A stretch of 64,000 nucleotides of DNA from Catenovulum maritimum (GTDB taxonomy: Bacteria > Pseudomonadota > Gammaproteobacteria > Enterobacterales > Alteromonadaceae). The stretch covers positions 158,659-222,658 of the forward strand of contig NZ_KQ130484.1 of NCBI RefSeq assembly GCF_001050375.1. Direction: 5' to 3'. A model generated the notes under the pieces. The model did no database searches, was not told where the DNA came from, and saw only the letters and a list, made by a program, of their open reading frames with translations. Made by a program: the position numbers and the translations under genes. This document shows, one piece after another, positions 36,586-44,167 of this stretch. Each line of letters begins with the position of its first letter. Within the stretch, counting starts at the first letter, position 1.

Positions 36586-38931
36586 ATGAAAAACCGTTTC
36601 TTACACTTAATTGTGGCTAAGCCGTGGTTAGTGTTGCTTGTTGGTATTTTAGCTGTCGTAGCCTTGAGCTATGGCGGAAAAAATCTCTACTTTAGAGGAG
36701 ATTATAAAATCTTTTTTGGGGACGATAACCCTCAATTGCAAGCATTTGAATCTATGCAAAAAACTTTTAGCAAAAATGATAATGTTTCAATCGTTGTCGA
36801 ACCAAAGAGCGGTTCGGTGTTTAACAAAGAAACATTAGAATTGATTGCTAAAATTACTGAAGATGCTTGGCAAACGCCTTTTTCTTTAAGAGTGGACTCT
36901 TTAACTAACTATCAACATACAGAAGCCGAAGAGGATGACTTAATCGTTGACTATTTAGTTTCTGAATTTTCGGATGTTGAAATTACGGACGAAATGATTG
37001 AAAAAACCAAGCGAGTCTCTCTTGCGGAGCCATTATTAGTTAATCGAACCATATCCCCTTCCGGTCACGTGTCTATGGTTAACATTACGGTGCAATTGCC
37101 GGATAAGTTAGACCAAACACAAGATGTTGTAGAGATAGCTGCTTTTGTTAGAGAAATTGTGAGTAAGTATCAAGCCGAATACCCTGAGGTTAATTTCTAT
37201 TTAACAGGAGTTATTATGATGAATAATAGCTTTGTTGAAGAATCTCAAGGTGACATGGCTAGTTTGATTCCAGCTATGTTTTTAGCCGTCTTAATTATGT
37301 TGAGTATATTACTCAGGTCGGTTTTGGCGACAGTTGCCACCCTGATTATTATTGTTACTTCTATCTCTGCAACTATGGGCTTTTCTGGTTGGTTAGGTAT
37401 GTATTTGTCTACCGCTACTATATCAGTGCCAACTATAGTCATGACGTTAGCTGTAGCTGACTGTGTGCATATTATATCTTCATATTATTACAACCTCAGA
37501 CAAGGTATGTCTAACGATCAAGCCATTGAACAAGCTTTAGAAATTAACTTCTCGCCAGTTCTAATTACAAGTGCAACTACAGCGATTGGCTTCTTAACTT
37601 TTAACTTCTCTGATGTACCACCACTTAGAGACTTAGGTAATTTAGTCGCCTTCGGTGTCATGCTGGCTTTTGTGCTCGCGATTACTATTTTGCCTGCTTT
37701 TCTTAAATTACTTCCAATTAAAGTTAAAAAAAGAGATGACTCTAATTTTGGCAAAATGGAACAATTTGCCGAGTGGCTTATTAAGAATAGAAAGCTAGTT
37801 TTACCTGCTAGCACTTTAGTGATTATTTGTGTTGCTGCGCTAGTTCCTTTAAATAAAGTGAATGATGTTCCGACTGAATACTTTGCTGAAGATATACAGT
37901 TTAGGTATGACTCTGATTTTATGGATGAACATTTACTTGGTGTCACCATGATAGATTTTGCCTTAGATACTCAAGAAGCGAGTGGCATTAATAACCCTGA
38001 ATTCTTGGCTGTGGTTAGTGAGTTTACTGATTGGTTAAGAGCCAAAGACGAAGTGGACCATGTTATAAGTTTAAGCGATACCTTTAAACGCTTGAATAAG
38101 AATATGAATGGCGATGATCCTGAGGAGTACAAGTTACCAGAGCAACAAGATTTAGCGGCTCAATTTTTACTCATGTATGAAATGTCTCTGCCTTATGGTT
38201 TAGATTTAAACAATCAAATCAACCTAGATAAATCCAGCTTAAGGATTACAGTTACGCTTGATAATATTGGTTCAGGTGAAATTGTTGCGATGGAAAGAGA
38301 TGTACAAAACTGGTTTGCAGATAGATCGCCTAATACAAAAGTAACAGCGGCAAGCCCTTCATTAATGTTTGCCCATATTGGTGAGCGCAATATGCAAAGT
38401 ATGTTGACTGGTAGCTCATTAGCAATTGTCTTGATATCTGGATTGCTTATTTTTGCTTTGAGATCTTTAAAGTTAGGCATTATAAGCTTATTACCAAATT
38501 TAGCTCCTGCAGCAATGGGCTTTGGTTTATGGGCATTATACTCAGGTAGTATTAATTTAGGTCTGTCTATCGTAACGAGTATGTGTTTAGGTATAGTAGT
38601 AGATGATACAGTTCATTTTTTAAGTAAATATAAAAGGGCACGAGTGTTAGGAAAAAATGCTGAAGATGCTGTCCGATATGCATTTGCTAGTGTGGGCAAA
38701 GCATTATGGATTACAACTTTAGTCTTATTTACTGGCTTTATGGTCTTGGCTCAATCATCTTTCTCATTAAATGGAGATATGGGACTCTTAACTGCTACCA
38801 TTATCTTACTTGCGCTCGCTGTCGACTTCCTATTTTTGCCGGCATTCTTATTATTAGTAGATAAAAAAGTTTATAAAATTGATGGAGAATCAGAATATGT
38901 TGAAGCAAATCAAGCCTCTACAGTGGCTTAA
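36586..38931 (+). CDS. RND/MMPL-superfamily exporter
   Basis: A 781-residue inner-membrane protein with the twelve-helix RND/MMPL layout: TM1 near residue 15, a periplasmic loop (about 35-220), a block of five helices (about 225-375), a second TM near 400, another periplasmic loop (about 425-595), and a final block (about 605-765). The sterol-sensing-like first block contains VADCVHI and the second GIVVDDTVHFLSKYKRA, the acidic relay positions of MMPL-type pumps. Relatives move lipids, hopanoids or fatty-acid derivatives. It is the centre of a TetR-RND-LolA-like-barrel-STAS-like operon. Confidence 0.9.
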   Translation: MKNRFLHLIVAKPWLVLLVGILAVVALSYGGKNLYFRGDYKIFFGDDNPQLQAFESMQKTFSKNDNVSIVVEPKSGSVFNKETLELIAKITEDAWQTPFSLRVDSLTNYQHTEAEEDDLIVDYLVSEFSDVEITDEMIEKTKRVSLAEPLLVNRTISPSGHVSMVNITVQLPDKLDQTQDVVEIAAFVREIVSKYQAEYPEVNFYLTGVIMMNNSFVEESQGDMASLIPAMFLAVLIMLSILLRSVLATVATLIIIVTSISATMGFSGWLGMYLSTATISVPTIVMTLAVADCVHIISSYYYNLRQGMSNDQAIEQALEINFSPVLITSATTAIGFLTFNFSDVPPLRDLGNLVAFGVMLAFVLAITILPAFLKLLPIKVKKRDDSNFGKMEQFAEWLIKNRKLVLPASTLVIICVAALVPLNKVNDVPTEYFAEDIQFRYDSDFMDEHLLGVTMIDFALDTQEASGINNPEFLAVVSEFTDWLRAKDEVDHVISLSDTFKRLNKNMNGDDPEEYKLPEQQDLAAQFLLMYEMSLPYGLDLNNQINLDKSSLRITVTLDNIGSGEIVAMERDVQNWFADRSPNTKVTAASPSLMFAHIGERNMQSMLTGSSLAIVLISGLLIFALRSLKLGIISLLPNLAPAAMGFGLWALYSGSINLGLSIVTSMCLGIVVDDTVHFLSKYKRARVLGKNAEDAVRYAFASVGKALWITTLVLFTGFMVLAQSSFSLNGDMGLLTATIILLALAVDFLFLPAFLLLVDKKVYKIDGESEYVEANQASTVA

Positions 38932-39703
38932 TTTAGGCCTCCTTTGTACTAGTCTCGCAATTAGCTCGATTGCAATTGCACAGACTCCTGAAGAGAAAGG
39001 TTTAGCGATAGCTAAAGAACGAAAGCTCAGAGATAAAGGCTGGGGGGATACAGAAAGCGCAACTAAAATGGTGTTGAGAAATGCTGAAGGTGAAGAAAGC
39101 ATACGAAAAATGCGTTTGAAAGCGCTTGAAGTTCAGGGGGATGGTGATAAAGGCTTGACCATTTTTGATGAACCAAGAGATGTGAAAGGCACAGCATTTT
39201 TGAATTTTTCGCATATACATGAAGCTGATGACCAATGGCTGTATTTACCCGCTTTAAAGCGTGTTAAGCGTATTTCTTCAAGAAATAAATCTGGTCCTTT
39301 TATGGGAAGTGAGTTTTCTTATGAAGATTTAGCATCATTTGAAGTGGAAAAATACACATATAAGCTTTTGCGTGAAGAGGTTGTTCATGGCGAAAACTCT
39401 TGGGTAATTGAAACTATACCGACAGATAAATTCTCCGGTTACAGTAAACAAATTATATGGATTGATCAGTCTGAATATAGAGTTCAAAAAATCGACTTTT
39501 ATGACAGAAAAAAATCTTTGATGAAAACCTTAAGTTTTCTTAACTATCGCCAATACCTTAATAAATATTGGCGGGCAAATACTATGAGTATGGTAAATCA
39601 TCAAACTAACAAGAGTACCGACTTAATTACTGAGTCAGTTGAATTTAGAGTGGGTTTATCTGACAACGACTTTAACAAAAATAGCTTAAAACGTTTAAGG
39701 TAG
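38897..39703 (+). CDS. LolA-like outer-membrane lipoprotein-sorting family protein
   Basis: A 268-residue periplasmic protein with a signal peptide (WLNLGLLCTSLAISSIAIAQ). Motifs DDQWLYLPALKRVKRIS and GPFMGSEFSYEDL fit the 'outer membrane lipoprotein-sorting protein' group, whose fold is LolA/LolB-like (a half barrel that carries a lipid). It starts with a GGAG nine bases upstream of ATG 38897, giving a 35-base overlap with the exporter gene; in-frame starts further upstream are weaker. Family members frequently sit beside MMPL/RND exporters, so it probably ferries the exported hydrophobe across the periplasm. Confidence 0.82.
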   Translation: MLKQIKPLQWLNLGLLCTSLAISSIAIAQTPEEKGLAIAKERKLRDKGWGDTESATKMVLRNAEGEESIRKMRLKALEVQGDGDKGLTIFDEPRDVKGTAFLNFSHIHEADDQWLYLPALKRVKRISSRNKSGPFMGSEFSYEDLASFEVEKYTYKLLREEVVHGENSWVIETIPTDKFSGYSKQIIWIDQSEYRVQKIDFYDRKKSLMKTLSFLNYRQYLNKYWRANTMSMVNHQTNKSTDLITESVEFRVGLSDNDFNKNSLKRLR

Positions 39704-39711
39704 TTCGCTTT

Positions 39712-39774
39712 AGTACCAATCAATATGATTGGTACTTGAATTTGCTTATTATGGGTAGGTAAATTCAAGTACCA
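39712..39774 (+). promoter_or_regulatory. Three-arm mutually exclusive hairpin in the exporter operon
   Basis: Arm 1 AGTACCAATC (39712-39721) pairs perfectly with GATTGGTACT (39727-39736). The overlapping arm 2, TGGTACTTGAATTT (39730-39743), also pairs perfectly over 14 bases with AAATTCAAGTACCA (39761-39774). Only one hairpin can form at a time. Arm 3 ends eight bases before the Shine-Dalgarno of the barrel gene. This looks like an attenuator or translational switch, or an mRNA-stability element that sets the ratio of LolA-like to barrel protein. Confidence 0.55.
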
Positions 39775-39794
39775 TTTAGTCAAAGGATAAGGTT

Positions 39795-40985
39795 TTGAAA
39801 AACTCTCAATTTGCACTTTTAACTAGTTTACTTGTCGCATCTCATAGCTGGGCGGGTGAACTCGACTTTAGTGGCTATATTGGCGCGGATGGTCGTTATT
39901 TTGGTTCTGCTAGCCAAGATATTCGCCAAATAGACAAACAAACTTCAATTTATATCGAACCTGAGCTTTATTGGGAAACCGATGATAGAAACAACGCATT
40001 TACTTTTAAACCTTTCTATCGTTATGACAGTGAAGACGATGAAAGAACTCATTTCGATATCAGGGAGCTTTATTGGTTACATGTCGGAAACGACTGGGAG
40101 TTTAGAGCGGGTATCAATAAAGTCTTTTGGGGCGTCACAGAAACATCTCATTTAGTTGATATTGTTAATCAAACGGATTCTGTTGAGTCTTTTGATGGAG
40201 AAGAGAAATTAGGCCAGCCAATGGTGCAATTTTCTTTTATCAAAGACTGGGGGGTATTGGACTTGTTTGTTTTACCCGGCTTTAGAGAAAGATCTTTCCC
40301 AGGTGTAAATGGACGGTTACGTGGTGGGTTTGCGATTAATAATGATAAACCTTTATACCAATCATCGGACGAAGATAAGCATATCGATTTTGCGGCTAAG
40401 TGGAGCCAAACTTATGATGACTTAGATCTCGCATTAAGTTGGTTTAAAGGGACATCTAGAGATCCCGAGTTTATTCCTAATCAAACGAATACAGAGCTAA
40501 CGCCTTATTATGTGCAAATTGAACAAATTGGAGCCGTTTTACAATACATAGATGAATCTTGGCTCTGGAAGTTAGAGGCAATTAATCGAACTGGCGATTT
40601 AATTACTGACTACAATGCCGCCGTTGCTGGCTTTGAATATACCTTTATTGGAATTGCAGATTCAGCTCAAGATATAGGTTTAGTTGTTGAGTACCAGTGG
40701 GATGAAAGAGGGACTAAACATTTAGTCGCTGGCCAAAATGACATTGCGATTGCAGCTCGGTTTGTGATGAATGATATAGACTCTTCAGAAATTTTAGCTG
40801 GAATAACACAAGATTTAGATTTCTCTGGTAGCCGCTCTTTATTTGTTGAAGCAAGTACTCGCATTGGCGAATCGACAAAAGTTGCATTAGACATGTTTTT
40901 ATTTACCGCAGATGATACTCGAGACATAAGTTATCAATTGATTAATGATGATTTTATTCAGCTGTCTGCTGAATGGTATTTTTAA
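39795..40985 (+). CDS. Outer-membrane beta-barrel protein, unknown family
   Basis: A 396-residue precursor with a signal peptide (FALLTSLLVASHSWA, cut near residue 20) and alternating hydrophobic/polar strands throughout, ending in AEWYF with the C-terminal aromatic residue recognised by the BAM machine. These are outer-membrane barrel features. Repeated Trp/Tyr/Asp-rich strands (such as DIRELYWLHV and LDLALSWFKG) suggest a porin-sized barrel of perhaps 16-18 strands. It starts at a TTG with AAAGGA seven bases upstream. By context it may be the outer-membrane exit or receptor for the RND exporter. I do not recognise a named family. Confidence 0.75.
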   Translation: MKNSQFALLTSLLVASHSWAGELDFSGYIGADGRYFGSASQDIRQIDKQTSIYIEPELYWETDDRNNAFTFKPFYRYDSEDDERTHFDIRELYWLHVGNDWEFRAGINKVFWGVTETSHLVDIVNQTDSVESFDGEEKLGQPMVQFSFIKDWGVLDLFVLPGFRERSFPGVNGRLRGGFAINNDKPLYQSSDEDKHIDFAAKWSQTYDDLDLALSWFKGTSRDPEFIPNQTNTELTPYYVQIEQIGAVLQYIDESWLWKLEAINRTGDLITDYNAAVAGFEYTFIGIADSAQDIGLVVEYQWDERGTKHLVAGQNDIAIAARFVMNDIDSSEILAGITQDLDFSGSRSLFVEASTRIGESTKVALDMFLFTADDTRDISYQLINDDFIQLSAEWYF

Positions 40986-40994
40986 GGTTTTAGG

Positions 40995-41375
40995 ATGAAA
41001 GCTGGCTATAAAATCGAGGTTGCTAGTAAACGGATCGAAGTTAAGGTTTGGGGTGCTTGGGACTTTGAATTGACTAAAACTTTTTACCGAGAAGTCAAAC
41101 AAGCAGCTCAACCTCTGAGCAAATCTCCTTGGTTGATAGTTATAGACTTTTTCGAGTGGGAGTTAGCTACTCCCGAAAGTTTTCCTTTGATAGCGCAATT
41201 CTCTGAATGGGCAGGGCAAAATAATTTAGCCGATAGAGTTGTGGTTGCTCAAGATGGGATGAAATTAAGCATTTTGAAGGACGCATTTGGTAAATTGTCT
41301 AAGGTTCCAACTCTTTATTGTGAGAACTTAAACCAAGTGCAAGCTTCATCAAATATTCAGCATTATTTTGATTAA
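40995..41375 (+). CDS. STAS-like small cytoplasmic protein
   Basis: A 126-residue soluble protein without a signal sequence. Its alternating strand/helix pattern, with KIEVASKRIEVKVWGAWDFELTK, WLIVIDFFEWE and LADRVVVAQDGMK, resembles a STAS or SpoIIAA-like fold; I infer the fold only from pattern. It begins ten bases after the barrel gene stop and so belongs to the same operon. In Mla lipid transport a STAS protein (MlaB) regulates the transporter, which makes a regulatory role here plausible. Not proven. Confidence 0.55.
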   Translation: MKAGYKIEVASKRIEVKVWGAWDFELTKTFYREVKQAAQPLSKSPWLIVIDFFEWELATPESFPLIAQFSEWAGQNNLADRVVVAQDGMKLSILKDAFGKLSKVPTLYCENLNQVQASSNIQHYFD

Positions 41376-41424
41376 GTAAAAAGCAGCGTATATAAATCGG
41401 CTTGTAATCTCTAATTTAACCTCG

Positions 41425-41450
41425 AAAATACAGGATTTAGCGCCTGTTTT
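41425..41450. terminator. Terminator between STAS-like and DUF6351 genes
   Basis: AAAATACAGG and CCTGTTTT form a stem with one bulged T and an eight-base loop, followed by TTTTAG on the plus strand and flanked by A/T on the other. It stands between two converging genes. Confidence 0.6.
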
Positions 41451-41471
41451 AGCAACAAGCGCACTAACCTA

Positions 41472-43652
41472 TCAGAGTTTTGATAATAAATTTTTAGGCA
41501 TAGCAGCATCACCTTTAGTATAATCACAAACCCCTTTCGGAAATATTTTATCAAGTTCTGTTTTATACTGACTTATGTTTACTTTACCATAGATCCCCGA
41601 TTTTATAGCTGACTCTACACTAACCTTGGCACATTCAAACACAGCACCAGACCATGGTCCTCCAGCTTGAATTCGGCTATTGGAGTAGATTTTAAACTGA
41701 CTGCTACATTGACCATTGGGTTGTTGATTCCAATCACCATCCCATACTGTCGAACCTTGAGCTATGGTATTACCTTTCGCATCAAAGCATTTATCTGTTG
41801 CGGCAATCGGCTTAGCTTGCGTAATATTTTTACCTGCTTTGATATTTAACAACCAAGTATCCATAGTTTCAAAAGCTTGCACAACAGGAGAGTAGTTTTC
41901 ATCTGCAACCCAAATAACCTGATTATCATAATCGCCGTTGAAATCTTTAATTCTCAACCTTGCACTGAAAGAGGCTGATACATGATGCATATCTAGGTTA
42001 TCTTCTAAGTAATGCCTCACATCTAAAATCGGTATATCGCTTTTACCTAGAAAAACTTGACCATAGCGATAAGCTTTTTCGACAGCAAGTTTATCTGTCG
42101 GCTTTCTTGGAGCGATCCCATTATGGCTTTGGGCTGAATTTGTCGTGGAGTTATGATTACCCCATAGAGATAGCCATATTTTTATGTTGCTGAAAGGTAT
42201 AGTGGTTATTTTTTCTTTTTCAAATTCATGGTTCTCTCGCCAACCTCCAACTTTTTTATTTAAATCTATAAATTGTTCTATGGTGATTTGTTCATTTTTT
42301 AGGGCTTGTAAACCATATTGAACACCTTCATTCCCCCATACATCTCGAGCAAATCCGTGTTCATCTTTTCCATAAACATTAACTAAATCTTGCCAATGGC
42401 TCCAGTGGACATGTTGCTTAAGTTCATTGGTTACATAATTTCTTAGCCATCCTTGCCTAGGGTTATGAATGAAGGCATATAGGCCAAACCAACCATTAAT
42501 GCACTCACTATTTCCTTTTGGATAACTCGGTGCTTGGGCTTTTAAAATTTGGTTAATAGGTTGAAAAAAGGCACCTTTATGCGGTTCTGCATTTTTAGCA
42601 TTGAGGCCATCTACATGTACTCTATTATCCCAATTTTGCCAGTATTCCTGATCGTTACTATTAAAGCTGTAGTAGCTATTCAGTAAGTCGCAATCTAGAG
42701 CGTAAAGGGTTTGAGAAACCATATCAGGGTAAGAATACAGCGGGATAGCTCCATCAATTAGCCCCGGCGCATTTTGTGCCATAATATATTGAGCCAAGCC
42801 GCCACCAGAGCCACCGACACCGACAGTATAGCTAGGCTCTTGATATAAGCTGATAAAGTGCTTTTTTAGTCTTCTAGCTGTATCTTCAGACAGCAACATA
42901 TTGTAGGTGTAACTAGTCCTATTGGCACCTGATGTGACAACTGCATAGCCAGATTTTAGTTGTTCTACTCTGCGTTCAATTAATTTTTCCGGCTTCATTG
43001 AACCTTGTCTAAAACCTATGCCTGCGCCACCAGTAAATTGGTAAATTAGTTTATTATTCCATTGTGATTTAGCTAGCCTGCTGCCTATTTCTGAAGGTGT
43101 GATAGGCATACTTATTAAATAAATATACCTATGAATGACACCGTATTCAGTTCTAATTAATTGATCTTTTTCACCAATTATTTGATCGGTGTAGAGTTCA
43201 ATCTGATTGTTCTCTTTTATGATATGGTACTGCAAGCCAGTTTGAATAGAGCAATCTTTGCTATAGCCAATGATATTGCCGCGTTTTTCTCTATCGCTAC
43301 CTTCGCGAAAGACTGGCATTCCCCAACCATTTTGGTTATCGACTATGGGCTGGCCAAATCCTGAGTCTTCAGTCATACATATAAACGGATATTGTAAGCT
43401 GCCTGAAAAAAGTGGTGTAATTGGGCCTATATCATCCATTTTTATTGGATATGGATAATTGTCTATGGGCCTAGGGGTGTTTGCAATATGATCATTAGGG
43501 TGAATTAAATAACTGTCTTGCATAGGTGCAAGTGACGATATTATTTTGGGGTTAGTGGCTTCTATTGAAATAAAAGCAGCGGTCAAACCGACACAAAAAC
43601 TAATTAATATAGCGCTCCCTGCCACACGTTTAAGACTTATCATGGCAATCAC
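41472..43652 (-). CDS. Secreted DUF6351 family alpha/beta-hydrolase-like protein
   Basis: A 726-residue precursor with an N-terminal signal or anchor (about residues 10-28, SAILISFCVGLTAAF). A nucleophile-elbow-like GVGGSGGG with Ser282 follows a SGANRTSYTYN segment, the pattern of an alpha/beta hydrolase. The overall sequence resembles the DUF6351 group of marine bacteria; the Cys-rich C-terminal part has CSSQFKIYSNSR and GPWSGAVFECAK. Substrate is unknown; it could be an extracellular esterase or depolymerase. It is alone on the minus strand between the exporter operon and the MITE. Confidence 0.7.
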   Translation of the reverse strand: MIAMISLKRVAGSAILISFCVGLTAAFISIEATNPKIISSLAPMQDSYLIHPNDHIANTPRPIDNYPYPIKMDDIGPITPLFSGSLQYPFICMTEDSGFGQPIVDNQNGWGMPVFREGSDREKRGNIIGYSKDCSIQTGLQYHIIKENNQIELYTDQIIGEKDQLIRTEYGVIHRYIYLISMPITPSEIGSRLAKSQWNNKLIYQFTGGAGIGFRQGSMKPEKLIERRVEQLKSGYAVVTSGANRTSYTYNMLLSEDTARRLKKHFISLYQEPSYTVGVGGSGGGLAQYIMAQNAPGLIDGAIPLYSYPDMVSQTLYALDCDLLNSYYSFNSNDQEYWQNWDNRVHVDGLNAKNAEPHKGAFFQPINQILKAQAPSYPKGNSECINGWFGLYAFIHNPRQGWLRNYVTNELKQHVHWSHWQDLVNVYGKDEHGFARDVWGNEGVQYGLQALKNEQITIEQFIDLNKKVGGWRENHEFEKEKITTIPFSNIKIWLSLWGNHNSTTNSAQSHNGIAPRKPTDKLAVEKAYRYGQVFLGKSDIPILDVRHYLEDNLDMHHVSASFSARLRIKDFNGDYDNQVIWVADENYSPVVQAFETMDTWLLNIKAGKNITQAKPIAATDKCFDAKGNTIAQGSTVWDGDWNQQPNGQCSSQFKIYSNSRIQAGGPWSGAVFECAKVSVESAIKSGIYGKVNISQYKTELDKIFPKGVCDYTKGDAAMPKNLLSKL

Positions 43653-44167
43653 TCCAAGAAGATTGGAAAAGAATCTACTTCTTTAAGTCTAGAAAGAGTT
43701 GGAGCGAATGCCAGTTTTTAGTTATTAATTAAACCGAATATGGATATTTAATTACTTTCTATACCCTATTTTTCTTTATCATAGCCGAAGCTAGCTAGAG
43801 CTAAATCAATATAAATAGCGATAATCAGCTGGAGATAAAAGCCATTTAGGCAAGGCAAGTTAGCGCAGGCATAGTGGTTCTATGCCAAGCCAAATTAACG
43901 CAGAATAAATGGCTTTTAGCCCAGCCTTTCAGGAGCCTCACAGACAGCTCACTTCTGTGTTGTATCATTTTGAAAGGTGCCTACATTCCTGCAATGATAC
44001 GCCTTGAATTGAACTGTCTGTGATGACTCTGATACTCGCAATTTATATTGATTTAGCTCTATGACGTACGCGAATTCATCTTATTCTAAAAAATATTATC
44101 CTAGAATAGGGTTATCAATAATTTATTTTCAATATATTAGCTTGTAGCTTGACCAAGCTCAGGTTGG
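43653..44167. other. Intergenic region carrying the MITE
   Basis: About 515 bases between the start of the DUF6351 gene and the end of the histidine kinase gene. Apart from the MITE, 43653-43795 must hold the DUF6351 promoter, and 44062-44167 is AT-rich with no feature I can name. No gene is seen. Confidence 0.6.
43796..44061. mobile_element. MITE-like element with terminal inverted repeats
   Basis: A non-coding element of about 266 bp ending in 30-base inverted repeats (left begins TAGAGCTAAATC, right ends GATTTAGCTCTA) that match at 27 of 30 positions. A TA sits at each outer end, the target duplication expected of IS630/Tc1-mariner-like transposition. Inside are two GC-richer hairpins: AAAAGCCATTTA (43837)/TAAATGGCTTTT (43906) enclosing GGCATAG/CTATGCC, and TCACAGACAG (43938)/CTGTCTGTGA (44014) enclosing GTATCATT/AATGATAC. 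No reading frame is present. I see no second copy in the window. Confidence 0.75.
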
